A DNA stretch of 64,000 nucleotides from Armatimonadota bacterium (GTDB lineage: Bacteria; Armatimonadota; Armatimonadia; Armatimonadales; Armatimonadaceae), in contig JAPLCP010000182.1 in NCBI GenBank assembly GCA_026392155.1, positions 1 to 64,000 of the forward strand. Direction: 5' to 3'. This document shows, piece after piece, positions 53,027 to 62,143 of this stretch (position 1 is its first letter; the number at the start of each line of letters is the position of its first letter). The notes beneath the pieces are model-generated. The model was given only the letters and a program-made list of their open reading frames with translations, did not search any database and had not been told where the DNA came from. Position numbers and translations under genes: made by a program.

Positions 53027-54285
53027 GCCTCCGAGTGTACCCGCTTCTGGGCATAGACACGCTCCGCCGGAACGGTCACCCGCTCGCGCTCAGGGAAGCG
53101 CAGGGCTGCGAGAAAGCCTCCGAAGACGCAGCCGCCGTCGAGGTTGACCGTGTTATTGACAAACACTATCTCATCTTGCGGCGTGTGGCCGTAGCAGATC
53201 AGTGGCCCATCGTCTCCATTCTCGCGCTCGGCAGCCCAGTCGTGGCGGATCGGCATGCCATCGGGCGCAAAGCCACGGACATCGCCAAAGCGGGTGAAGC
53301 GCGTGATAAAGTCCGAGCTTTGCCCGAGCATGTCGTCGCGAATCCCGGCGTGGGCCACCGCCAGCTTGCCGTCGGCGAGCACCAAGTGCACGGGCTGCGG
53401 CGCAAGATAGGCAAGAACATCAAGGGTCAGGCGCTCGCGCTCTTTCTCAGGCATTCCCAGAAGCTGCTCCTCAGTGAGATCTAGGCCATGGGTGCGCTGG
53501 ACTTTCCCACCTTGGAGCATCCGAAAGAGCTTGTCGTCGTGGTTGCCCGGCACGAACAAGGCTTTATCGCGTGCCACCAAGTCGCAGACAAAACGCAAGA
53601 CGCCGGGAGAGTCCGGGCCACGGTCGGCCAGATCGCCCACGAAGACGGGGACGCGGCCCTCGGGGTGCGTGCTCTCGGTGCGGTCGTAGCCCAGCTTTTC
53701 CAGAAGCGTTTTTAGCTCGCCCAGGCAGCCGTGCACATCCCCGATCACATCGAACGCGGGAGCGGTGAGGGCACCGGGCGTGGTCTGAACCGTGGCCGTG
53801 TCCATCTGCTCTGGTGTCAGAAGGTGAACGCCACTGAGACGCGTGTCTTTGGGAAGCTCGCGAAGCGCCTGCTCCAGCGCCGCACGGTGGCGCGTGACGA
53901 CGCGTTCACCGACACTGCGCTCGGTGCGCTGGGCATCGCGGCGAATGGCTTCATCGAGCGGGACATCGAAGGCAACGATCTGCAAGGGGACGCGAGCGGT
54001 GTGGGCAAGCTCGATCAACCGATCCCGAGCGCCCGGCTTGAGCGCCGTCGAATCCGCCACGGTCAGCCGCCGGTTCTTCAGACGTAGCGCGATCCACTGG
54101 TGAAAGAGCGCAAATGCATCCTCATTGGCACTCTGCGACGCGGCATCATCCACCACCATCTCGCGGCACTGGTCGCTGGAGACAATCTGCGAGGCGAGAA
54201 AGTGCTTTTTTGCCCAGGTGGACTTGCCGGAGCCCGATGCGCCAACCAGAACAATCAAACAGACAGGGGGAAAGCTCAAAATCAT
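53023..54285 (-). CDS. Pnkp-like polynucleotide kinase plus metallophosphatase, no ligase domain
   Basis: P-loop VLVGASGSGKSTWAKKHF; DVIGDVHGCLGELKTLLEKLGY, FVGDLADRGPDS, FVPGNHDDKL, ICYGHTP; ATGA overlap with selO. Confidence 0.88.
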   Translation of the reverse strand: MILSFPPVCLIVLVGASGSGKSTWAKKHFLASQIVSSDQCREMVVDDAASQSANEDAFALFHQWIALRLKNRRLTVADSTALKPGARDRLIELAHTARVPLQIVAFDVPLDEAIRRDAQRTERSVGERVVTRHRAALEQALRELPKDTRLSGVHLLTPEQMDTATVQTTPGALTAPAFDVIGDVHGCLGELKTLLEKLGYDRTESTHPEGRVPVFVGDLADRGPDSPGVLRFVCDLVARDKALFVPGNHDDKLFRMLQGGKVQRTHGLDLTEEQLLGMPEKERERLTLDVLAYLAPQPVHLVLADGKLAVAHAGIRDDMLGQSSDFITRFTRFGDVRGFAPDGMPIRHDWAAERENGDDGPLICYGHTPQDEIVFVNNTVNLDGGCVFGGFLAALRFPERERVTVPAERVYAQKRVHSEA

Positions 54286-54333
54286 CGTGTAGATTGTATC
54301 GTTTGAGCGGAGCGTGGTGGTAAAATCCCGCCC

Positions 54334-54370
54334 GTTGGAGTCCCGCCCGTTGTAGGGGCGGGACTCCAAC
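54334..54370. repeat. Perfect 15-bp hairpin
   Basis: GTTGGAGTCCCGCCC-gttgtag-GGGCGGGACTCCAAC. Confidence 0.85.
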
Positions 54371-54378
54371 GTCGGGAC

Positions 54379-55062
54379 TCACACCCACTCAATTGTGGCG
54401 TCGGGGAGGGTATGACTTAGCTCATCGCAGATATCTTGTTGCTTGACATCCGGGCGCATGCGGAGTGTCACTTGTAATACCCGCTGCCCATCGGGCATGT
54501 CCTCGGTCTCGAAGGCGGCGATGGTGGCTCCTGCCTCCGTGATCGCGGTGAGAGCGGTGGCGACCGCACCTTTATGGCGGGTGATCGTGATGGCAAGGGT
54601 GAGCTGGTTCTCGTGCTTGTGGATCAGGTTCTCCGACCAGCGCCCTACGGTGAGGGTGAAAAGGACGAGTAGGGTCGCAAAGGCCGCCGAGGCTGCGTAG
54701 AGCCCGCCCGCGCCGCAGGAAATTCCAATCGCCGCCACAATCCAGATGGAGGCGGCTGTCGTGAGGCCACGCACCGAGAGTCCGCGCCGCAAGATCACAC
54801 CGGCTCCGAGAAAACCAATGCCCGTCACCACTTGCGCGGCAATTCGCCCCGGATCGCCCGTTGCAAAGTGAATCCGGGTCAGCAAGCACGCGCCAAGACA
54901 GACCAGCACATGGGTGCGCAGCCCCGCCGAGTGGTTTGTCGCCTCACGCTGTGCCCCCACAAAGCCCCCCAGAAGTGAGGCCAGAACCAGATAGCCCGCC
55001 TCCGTATAGAACGCCATTGTAGACGGCTGCTGCAAAAAATCCCACAGAGGACGCAGAGTCAT
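54379..55062 (-). CDS. MgtC/SapB-family membrane protein
   Basis: LASLLGGFVGAQREATNHSAGLRTHVLVCLGACLLT, VVTGIGFLGAGVILRRGLSVRGLTTAASIW; TATAAT 6 nt upstream of ATG. Confidence 0.93.
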   Translation of the reverse strand: MTLRPLWDFLQQPSTMAFYTEAGYLVLASLLGGFVGAQREATNHSAGLRTHVLVCLGACLLTRIHFATGDPGRIAAQVVTGIGFLGAGVILRRGLSVRGLTTAASIWIVAAIGISCGAGGLYAASAAFATLLVLFTLTVGRWSENLIHKHENQLTLAITITRHKGAVATALTAITEAGATIAAFETEDMPDGQRVLQVTLRMRPDVKQQDICDELSHTLPDATIEWV

Positions 55063-55204
55063 GCGGGGATTATACCGTCTGTCACAGATTCCCCAAAAGA
55101 GCCTGACACGCGGCGCACTCTACTACCTGGAGCTCAACACGGAGAGCGACCGCTGGCGCACCATCTTCCGTGTGATGCAGCGAGTCGCAAGCTATACTGG
55201 AGCC

Positions 55205-57199
55205 ATGCTTGCGCTGGCGAAACTTTACACGACCATTGCCTATTTCTATCCCGGTGCGACGGAGCGCTGGCGGGAGGCGACTGAGAAGCTCCTCCCCGGA
55301 TTGCTCACACAGCCCACGCCCGAGAGGCTAGGCGAGTGGCTGGCGGCCCTAGGGGACTCGGAGAGCCGAGTGCTGGTGGAGGAGAGCCGCCGGGCGGAGA
55401 TCGTGCCTGGCTACAGTGGCACCACCCGTGAAGGCTTGCCGCTGCTGACCCTCCCCGATGCAGCGTTCTTGCGAGAGCCGCAGGGGGAGCAGCTACTGGC
55501 AGGATTTCTGAGCGATGCCTCGCGTGCTCGTGGAGCAATTCTGGATCTCACGGCGACTCAAGCTGCGGGGCGTGTTGCCACGGAGCGCTTTGCCACTCTG
55601 ACGGAGGCAATTGCGGAGCCTGCGCTCTGGCAGCGGGCGCACTATGGGAAAGTCCCGGAAGCGGAGAGCGCGACAGGCGGATTTCGCACGGGCTGGCTAG
55701 AGCGCGATGCCCAGCTCAGTCTCCGGCGCTGGCCACCCACCGCGTTTCTGGTCACACGTCACACATCGCTTCCTCCGTTTGCCCTGGCATTGGTTCAGCT
55801 TGGACGCGGCGCTGTCTTTTTTGTGGGGGAAGGAGAGCTACCTGAAATTCCGCTAACCGTGACATGGGCTCTCGATGCCAAAAGCTCTGTTCGTGTGCGC
55901 ACGGGCCTGACGGCACAGCCGATCCCTGGCCGCTACTCAGACACGGTCGCGGCTCTGAGTGCAGCGCGGGAGTGGGGGCAAAAGCCTGCCGCACAGGCCC
56001 TGCGTGCGCCTGAGCTAGCCTCCTATAAACTTCCTCCCCCGCCACAAACACGGCTCCACGCGGCGCTTCGGCTCTGGGGGACTCTCTGGCTTCTCCACCC
56101 CGAGCGTGAGAAGCTTCGCCCGGAGCTGGAGCGCGCCCTACCAGGATTTCTTGGCGAAGTGCGTGCTGCCACAACCGCTCTGGCGTTTCATAAAGCGGTG
56201 CGCAAGCTCCTACGACGAACGGGCGATGGTCACGCTGTCACGTTAACTCCCTTAGATGGCTTGCTCTTTGGAAGTGCTGCCGCTGCGGTGCGGCTCCAGA
56301 TGGTTGAAGGGAAATCCACTATTGTCGCGCTCCGTCACCCAGCGGCAGAGGCGGGGGGAGCGAGAGTGGGGGACGTGATCGCGGCAGTGGATGGTGCACG
56401 GATTGCAGCGCGTCGGGCACAGCTTGATCCCTTTCTGGCGGCAGGAACCCCGCAGGCGCGGGAGAACTACCTGAGCAACCGGCTGCTGGCGGGTGACGAA
56501 GGCAGTATCGCGCGCTTGCGTCTGGAAGGGGGCAAGACCGCCGCCGTTCCCCGCCTGCAAACCGCAAGCAAAGAGCGGGGGGGCGATCCGGTTCGGCTGC
56601 TCGCCGGTGGCGCGGTCTACGCCGATCTCGACCGGCTGATCGTCGCAGATATCGAGCCACTCTTTGCACGCTTTGGTAATGCTCCCACGCTCATCTTCGA
56701 CCTACGTGGCTACGTCGACGATGGCGTGGCGTGGGAGCTGGCTCCGCATCTGGCACGAGTGGATCGAGCCGTCGCGGTGAAGTTTATTCGGCCCGTGGCG
56801 CTACCGCCCGAGGGGGATGCGCTTTTGGGAAGGGGGCTGGAAGAGGTTTTCTATCAGCATCTTCCGACGCGGGGGCGACGTACGCCCTATACAGGAAAGC
56901 TTATCGTGCTGGTGGACGAGCGCACGCAGAGCCAGTCGGAGCACACGGCGCTGTTTCTGATTGCCTGTGGGGCGCTTCTTATTGGCTCTCCCACGGCAGG
57001 AGCTGTCGGCGATGTTACCAACCTGATCCTCTCCGATGGTATCGTCGTGCGTTTCTCCGGGCAGGACGTGCGCTTTCCTGAGGGGCGGAAAGTGGCAGGA
57101 GTGGGAATCATGCCCCAAAAGCTCGTGCGGCCCACCCGGAGAGGTCTCCAGGCAGGCCGCGACGAAGTGCTAGAAGCTGCGCTAAAGGCTACTCTTTAA
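55205..57199 (+). CDS. S41-family peptidase (C-terminal processing protease-like)
   Basis: LAKLYTTIAYFYPGA; PDZ-like AGGARVGDVIAAVDG; LIVLVDERTQSQSEHTALFLIACGALLIGSPTAGAVGDVTNLILSDG. Start 55205 preferred over track start 55061 because TATACT lies 6 nt upstream. Confidence 0.85.
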   Translation: MLALAKLYTTIAYFYPGATERWREATEKLLPGLLTQPTPERLGEWLAALGDSESRVLVEESRRAEIVPGYSGTTREGLPLLTLPDAAFLREPQGEQLLAGFLSDASRARGAILDLTATQAAGRVATERFATLTEAIAEPALWQRAHYGKVPEAESATGGFRTGWLERDAQLSLRRWPPTAFLVTRHTSLPPFALALVQLGRGAVFFVGEGELPEIPLTVTWALDAKSSVRVRTGLTAQPIPGRYSDTVAALSAAREWGQKPAAQALRAPELASYKLPPPPQTRLHAALRLWGTLWLLHPEREKLRPELERALPGFLGEVRAATTALAFHKAVRKLLRRTGDGHAVTLTPLDGLLFGSAAAAVRLQMVEGKSTIVALRHPAAEAGGARVGDVIAAVDGARIAARRAQLDPFLAAGTPQARENYLSNRLLAGDEGSIARLRLEGGKTAAVPRLQTASKERGGDPVRLLAGGAVYADLDRLIVADIEPLFARFGNAPTLIFDLRGYVDDGVAWELAPHLARVDRAVAVKFIRPVALPPEGDALLGRGLEEVFYQHLPTRGRRTPYTGKLIVLVDERTQSQSEHTALFLIACGALLIGSPTAGAVGDVTNLILSDGIVVRFSGQDVRFPEGRKVAGVGIMPQKLVRPTRRGLQAGRDEVLEAALKATL

Positions 57200-57557
57200 C
57201 ACGTGTCATGGGCTGACCTTGTCCAATGGTGAGGGTCTCTCCCTCCAGCTTAAAGGTCTCCGAGGCTTTTCGCTTATCGGCGGGGATCATGGTTAAGATC
57301 GCGGGAGGATTTCCCGTGGTCAGGTTGGTGCTGAGCTTATCGCCCTCCACTGCCCAGGTACCACTCAGGGTAACCTGGCCAACAACGGGTGCCGTTGCGG
57401 AGACCGTCATCTGGCCACCATCCTTGAACTCAAAGGTGGCTGGGATATTGTTGTAGTTCCCCGACCACTTGCCCACAGGCGTGGGTTTCTTACAGCCCAC
57501 CGTGAGAATAAGGGCAGGTACGACAAGCATCGCTACTAAGTAGTTTCCGAGTTTCAT
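57189..57557 (-). CDS. Small lipoprotein
   Basis: MKLGNYLVAMLVVPALILTVGCKKP lipobox; AGGAGAG SD. Confidence 0.75.
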   Translation of the reverse strand: MKLGNYLVAMLVVPALILTVGCKKPTPVGKWSGNYNNIPATFEFKDGGQMTVSATAPVVGQVTLSGTWAVEGDKLSTNLTTGNPPAILTMIPADKRKASETFKLEGETLTIGQGQPMTRVKE

Positions 57558-57568
57558 AGACTTCTCTC

Positions 57569-58162
57569 CTAGCCGCCTGTGGCGACTTTGACAAGGGTAG
57601 GACGGAGCACTTTATTGCCTAGCATGTAGCCACGCTGTAGCTCCTCAACAATCGTGTTTTCGGGCTGGTCACTCTCTTCAGTGCTGAGAATTGCATCGTG
57701 TAAGTTTGGGTCGAAGGGAGTGCCGGGGCCGCCTGAGATCACCTGAACGCCCTCGCTTACCATTGCCTCACCAAACTGTTTGTAGACGGCATTGACTCCC
57801 ATCACGAGTTTTTCGTAGTCCTTGGTCTGCGAGGCGGCGATTAGGGCGCGCTCAAAGTTATCTAGGATGGGCAGAAGCTTGGTAATGGTCTCTTCGATCA
57901 GGTAGGCTTTAAGCCCCTCACGTTCTTCTTCCGTGCGGCGCTTCAGGTTTTGGAAATCGGCACGGGCACGCAAAAAATCGGTGCGGGCAGCTTCCAACTC
58001 ACCTGTCAGGCTCTCCACCTGAGCTTGCAGAGTGGGAACATCTTGGGTCATCGTTGCCGTGGCGCTGTCGGCATCAAACTCTTCCCCGGAGGTCGGGGTG
58101 GCGCTATCATCTGTCATGGCGTCTCCGTCAGAATTTTTGCCTCGTTTAAAACGGGAAAACAC
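57569..58162 (-). CDS. grpE: Nucleotide exchange factor GrpE
   Basis: RARADFQNLKRRTEEEREGLKAYLIEETITKLLPILDNFERAL...GTPFDPNLHDAILSTEESDQPENTIVEELQRGYMLGNKVLRPTLVKVA. Confidence 0.96.
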   Translation of the reverse strand: MFSRFKRGKNSDGDAMTDDSATPTSGEEFDADSATATMTQDVPTLQAQVESLTGELEAARTDFLRARADFQNLKRRTEEEREGLKAYLIEETITKLLPILDNFERALIAASQTKDYEKLVMGVNAVYKQFGEAMVSEGVQVISGGPGTPFDPNLHDAILSTEESDQPENTIVEELQRGYMLGNKVLRPTLVKVATGG

Positions 58163-58172
58163 AGTCCCTAGT

Positions 58173-58394
58173 TTACCGTATTTTTTTCGCGTTTTTTTGC
58201 CTCAGCAGATAGAGCAGAAACGAGCCCAGCCCCGCGAACTTATAGCCGGGGTCCATGTAGTGCTCAATCACCAAAAGTGCCGCCAGCCGCACCGATGGAA
58301 ACTCCACCAGGATGCCGGTTACCGCCGCGCATCCCGCCAGTAAAAACAGTCCGGCCTTGAGATACATCAACCGAGGATCTTTTAAATCGCCCAT
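58173..58394 (-). CDS. Small membrane protein
   Basis: MGDLKDPRLMYLKAGLFLLAGCAAVTGILVE...; three hydrophobic stretches. Confidence 0.55.
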   Translation of the reverse strand: MGDLKDPRLMYLKAGLFLLAGCAAVTGILVEFPSVRLAALLVIEHYMDPGYKFAGLGSFLLYLLRQKNAKKIR

Positions 58395-58527
58395 ACACAA
58401 GAGACGTGGCAAAGTGCTTTTTCGGTGCGGTGAGTGCCCCTATAATCCCTATCACGAGATTTGTGACCGAGGGTAATTTTTTCTTCATGATTGTAGGGCA
58501 AACTAGAGAGCAGAGAGGTTTGGAACC

Positions 58528-59112
58528 ATGAAACGACAGTTTTTAGCAGTAACGGCACTGGCGCTCTGCGGCGCGGTGGCCTTTGCTCAAGGTGGCTTTG
58601 GCGGTCGCGGTGGCGGCGAGCGACGTGACGGTGGTTTTGGTGGCGGACGTGGCGGTGGGATGATGCGCATGAACCCACTGATGAAGGCGCTCGACAAAGA
58701 TGGCAATGGCGAGCTCTCGGCAGCGGAGATTGCGGGTGCGGCGGCGGCTCTCAAGTCGCTTGATAAGAATAAAGATGGCAAGCTGACCGAGGACGAGCTC
58801 CGCCCCCCGATGCCTCCAGGTGGCTTTGGCGGCCCTGGTGGTGAGCGTGGTGAGCGCGGTGAGCGCGGTGAGCACGGTGGGCCCGGCGGAATGATGGGTG
58901 GGCCACCCGATCCCTCGCAGATGGTGAGCATGCTCATGGCCAACGATAAGAACAAAGATGGCAAGCTCAGTAAAGACGAGCTTCCCGAGCGAATGCAGGG
59001 GATCATGGCCCGCGCCGATACCAATAAGGACGGCAAGCTGACCCGCGACGAGCTGACGAAGTTCGCCTCCAGTATGGGGGGGCCTGGCGGTCCTGGTGGC
59101 CCTCCTCGCTAA
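58528..59112 (+). CDS. Exported Gly-rich EF-hand protein
   Basis: Signal peptide; DKDGNGELSAAEI, DKNKDGKLTEDEL, DKNKDGKLSKDEL, DTNKDGKLTRDEL. Confidence 0.92.
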   Translation: MKRQFLAVTALALCGAVAFAQGGFGGRGGGERRDGGFGGGRGGGMMRMNPLMKALDKDGNGELSAAEIAGAAAALKSLDKNKDGKLTEDELRPPMPPGGFGGPGGERGERGERGEHGGPGGMMGGPPDPSQMVSMLMANDKNKDGKLSKDELPERMQGIMARADTNKDGKLTRDELTKFASSMGGPGGPGGPPR

Positions 59113-59959
59113 GCTAAAGCGGGCCAGCGCTCGTTCCTGGACGTTTCACTACGAACAGATCCTGGGAACGTCGCTGGCCCTCCGTTTCCGCGCCTCGTCG
59201 CAGGCCGTGGCAAGGCAGGCGGAGCACGTGGCATTGGCAGAGATTCAGCGCCTGGCGAAGATCTTTAGCAGCTACGATCCTGCGAGCGAGCTGCGGCGCT
59301 GGCAGGGAACCACCCTGCTCTCGTCCGAGCTTGCCGAGCTCTTGCTCGACAGTGAACGCTGGGTGGAGACAACCCGTGGGGCGTTCCATCCGGGCGTGAC
59401 AGCAGGGCGAGAGCCGCTCTGGCGACAGGAAACAGAGCGCATGTTTACCCGCCTGAATCAGGCTGTGCCCTTGACACTCAATGCCATTGCCAAAGGCGAG
59501 ATCGTCGATCGGGTCTGCGACGTGGTGCTGGCCTCCTCGGAGAGTCTCTTTGAGGTAATTGTCAATATCGGCGGGGATCTCTGTGTGCGTGGCGAGAGGC
59601 CCGTGGAAGCCACGGTCTCGGGTGAGGTGGAAAATAGCCCGCCACTTGCGCGGGTATGGCTGTGCAATCAGGCGCTGGCGACCAGCGGAAGCGCACGGCG
59701 TGGCCTGCACCTACACGATCCGCGCACCGGGCAGCCGGTGACCCATATCGCGAGTGCCTCCGTGCTTGCGCCCCGTGCTCGCGTGGCCGATGTGCTGGCG
59801 ACGGCGTTTTGTGTGCTCACCATAGAGGAGAGCCTTGCTCTCGCGGAGAACGAAGAGGGCGTTGCGTGTCTGCTGGTAACGGCAGAGGGAGAGATCGTAC
59901 GCAGCCCCCGCTGGGCAGATTGGGAGAAAAAGAATGCAAAAGAAACCATGGGACAGTAG
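59096..59959 (+). CDS. FAD:protein FMN transferase (ApbE family)
   Basis: FSSYDPASELRRWQG, NAIAKGEIVDRVCD, VNIGGDLCVRGERP, LATSGSARRGLHLHDPRTGQPVTHIASASVLAPRARVADVLATAF. Confidence 0.92.
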   Translation: MALLAKLKRASARSWTFHYEQILGTSLALRFRASSQAVARQAEHVALAEIQRLAKIFSSYDPASELRRWQGTTLLSSELAELLLDSERWVETTRGAFHPGVTAGREPLWRQETERMFTRLNQAVPLTLNAIAKGEIVDRVCDVVLASSESLFEVIVNIGGDLCVRGERPVEATVSGEVENSPPLARVWLCNQALATSGSARRGLHLHDPRTGQPVTHIASASVLAPRARVADVLATAFCVLTIEESLALAENEEGVACLLVTAEGEIVRSPRWADWEKKNAKETMGQ

Positions 59960-60422
59960 CCTGGAGCTACTGATTAACTTCGAGATCAATAACCCCGGCC
60001 AAGGGGGCTATCGTCGTCCGTATGTGGCGGTCTGGATTGAGGATAAAGAAGGTAGCCCAGTGCGCACGCTGGAGCTCTGGTTCCAGCAGGGAGGGCGCGG
60101 GATGCGCTGGCTCCGTGACCTGCGTGCCTGGGTGCGTGGCGAGAGCCTGCGCAAGCTGGTGGACGGCGGCGATCTGGCGGCGACCTCATCGAGTCCCACC
60201 CGCCAGCCGGGCAAGTACAGTGTGGCCTGGGACGGCAAAGACGATAAGAAAAAGCCCGTGGCTCAGGGCGAGTACTTTATCTGCGTGGAGGCCGCTCGTG
60301 AGCATGGTACCTACCAGCTCATTCGAAAGAGCTTCCCCCTTGCCAATAAGCCGTTAAAGGCCGACTTAGGCGGCAATATCGAGATGAAGAGCGCGGATAT
60401 TGAGCTCCGAAAAAAGAGATAA
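59934..60422 (+). CDS. DUF2271-type protein
   Basis: YRRPYVAVWIEDKEGSPVRTLELWFQQGGRGMRWLRDLRAW...GKYSVAWDGKDDKKKPVAQGEYFICVEAAREHG. Confidence 0.88.
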   Translation: MQKKPWDSSLELLINFEINNPGQGGYRRPYVAVWIEDKEGSPVRTLELWFQQGGRGMRWLRDLRAWVRGESLRKLVDGGDLAATSSSPTRQPGKYSVAWDGKDDKKKPVAQGEYFICVEAAREHGTYQLIRKSFPLANKPLKADLGGNIEMKSADIELRKKR

Positions 60423-61014
60423 AGCGCCTCGCCCGCTCAGGCTCCGTATCCACTCCGGGATGCGCTGGCTCCATACCTATCTCTCGCTCCTGAGCTTGCT
60501 CATGGTGCTATTTTTCAGCATCACGGGCCTGACGCTGAACCATGCGGACTGGATCGTAGGGAGCCTGCGCCAGAGCGAGAAAACGGGCCAAATCCCACCG
60601 GAGTGGTTGAGTAGCGGGGAGCCCAAAAAGCTGGAGATTGTCGAGAAGCTCCGGAGCGAGTTTGGCGTGCGCGGAGCCGTCGAGGAGTTCCGGATCGACG
60701 ACCGGGAGTGCACGGTCGCTTTCAAAGGCCCTGGCTACTCCGCCGATGCGTTTATCACGCGCACGACGGGGGCTTTGCAGCTCACCGTGGCGGAGGAGGG
60801 CTCTCTGGCTGCGCTCAACGACCTTCACAAGGGCCGTCACACCAACAAAAGCTGGTCGTGGGTGATTGACATCTCCGCGATTGTCCTCACGCTCATCTCC
60901 CTGACGGGGCTAGGGCTCCTGTTTTACCTCAAGCGCATCCGCACGGCAGGGCTGCTGGTTGTGGCAGGGGGGGCCATCCTCCTCTTCCTCTTTGCCCGTC
61001 TGACTCTGGGCTAA
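60400..61014 (+). CDS. PepSY-associated TM helix protein
   Basis: RWLHTYLSLLSLLMVLFFSITGLTLNHADW ... DLHKGRHTNKSWSWVIDISAIVLTLISLTGLGLLFYLKR; TTG start inferred. Confidence 0.9.
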   Translation: MSSEKRDKAPRPLRLRIHSGMRWLHTYLSLLSLLMVLFFSITGLTLNHADWIVGSLRQSEKTGQIPPEWLSSGEPKKLEIVEKLRSEFGVRGAVEEFRIDDRECTVAFKGPGYSADAFITRTTGALQLTVAEEGSLAALNDLHKGRHTNKSWSWVIDISAIVLTLISLTGLGLLFYLKRIRTAGLLVVAGGAILLFLFARLTLG

Positions 61015-61088
61015 GTTTCTCTCGAACCCACCCGCCTTCGCTCGTCCCTCGCTTCGGCACCCTCCCTCAGGGCAGGGAGGGGAAATCT

Positions 61089-61116
61089 CCCCTCCTCCCA
61101 GGGTTGGGAGGAGGGG
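61089..61116. repeat. G/C-rich palindromic element, intergenic copy
   Basis: CCCCTCCTCCC-agggtt-GGGAGGAGGGG followed by ccgggggagg. Confidence 0.88.
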
Positions 61117-61145
61117 CCGGGGGAGGAGGGATTAAGGGAGGAGGG

Positions 61146-62108
61146 CTACCGGATCACTTTGCCTTTGACATCGAGAAACCACGAGGCACACAGGTCGTTG
61201 CCGAAGGTCTTCCAGTCATCGAGCATCCAGACGACTTTCTTGTCGCGCGTGACTTCAACGATCTGGGGGTTCTCGGGGCCGGAGTGGGTGTTGCCAAACG
61301 CGACATTGCCGTTGGGGAGCACCTGAACCGTGGTGACCCAGCAGAGGTGGATCGGGCGGCCATCGGGGCGCTTGAGCTCGTCGCGCTCGATGCTCCAGAC
61401 CACCTTGCCCTCTTTGGTGACCTCAAAGACGCGGTTGTTGTTGCCGCCGCCGATCATGGTGTTGCCATTCTTGAGGCGTAGTGCATTGAAAACGGAGACC
61501 CCATGGCCGTCATGGCCACCGGTGGCAGGCTGATTGTTGAGATCAATCTTGTACTCCCAGACAATCTTGCCTGTGCCATCGTACTCACGGACAACTCCCA
61601 TGCCTTCGTGAGCCACGAGGTAGTTCCCATTATCCAGCTTGCGGACGCGGCGGGTGTCTCGGTGTGAGTCGGGCGCTTCTACCGTGAGAGGCACTTCCTT
61701 GACGATCTTGCCGTCTTTATCCACCTCGATAATGCGCTTATTGCCCGTCTCCGCGATCATGGTCAGGCCATCTTTGAGGCGCTGGTAGCCGTGGATCTCG
61801 ATGCGGCCCGTGTACGGAGCCACCGGCTTGCTCTCCCACTTCCAGACGACTTGCTTGTCCTTGGTCATCTCCACAATCGTGGCGGGGCCGGTGTGGAGCA
61901 AGAAATTACCATTGGGAAGCACCGAGAGATCGTGCGAGTTGAAGCGGCACTCCACCTCCCACTCCACCTCGCCCTTCTCGTTGAGAACAACCACACGGCC
62001 CTTGTCTTGGGCGATGAGCTTGTGGGTGACAGGCTTCTGGGCGAAGGCAGGCGCTACAGTCGCGGCAAACAGTGCCGCTAAAAGATACCGACGGGTGATA
62101 TTTTCCAT
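61146..62108 (-). CDS. PQQ-like beta-propeller, exported
   Basis: Signal peptide; repeated WEVECRFNSHDLSVLPNGNFLL, VRKLDNGNYLVAHEGMGVVREYDGTGKIVWEY, NGNTMIGGGNNNRVFEVTKEGKVVWSI. Confidence 0.85.
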   Translation of the reverse strand: MENITRRYLLAALFAATVAPAFAQKPVTHKLIAQDKGRVVVLNEKGEVEWEVECRFNSHDLSVLPNGNFLLHTGPATIVEMTKDKQVVWKWESKPVAPYTGRIEIHGYQRLKDGLTMIAETGNKRIIEVDKDGKIVKEVPLTVEAPDSHRDTRRVRKLDNGNYLVAHEGMGVVREYDGTGKIVWEYKIDLNNQPATGGHDGHGVSVFNALRLKNGNTMIGGGNNNRVFEVTKEGKVVWSIERDELKRPDGRPIHLCWVTTVQVLPNGNVAFGNTHSGPENPQIVEVTRDKKVVWMLDDWKTFGNDLCASWFLDVKGKVIR

Positions 62109-62143
62109 GCCTAGTAGTTCACCACGCCAGCGCAGAATCCTTC

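Noticed and set aside
55061-55204. N-terminal extension of the S41 peptidase ORF
   Set aside because: Would overlap the MgtC start and its promoter; an internal ATG at 55205 has a well-placed TATACT box. Not fully excluded.
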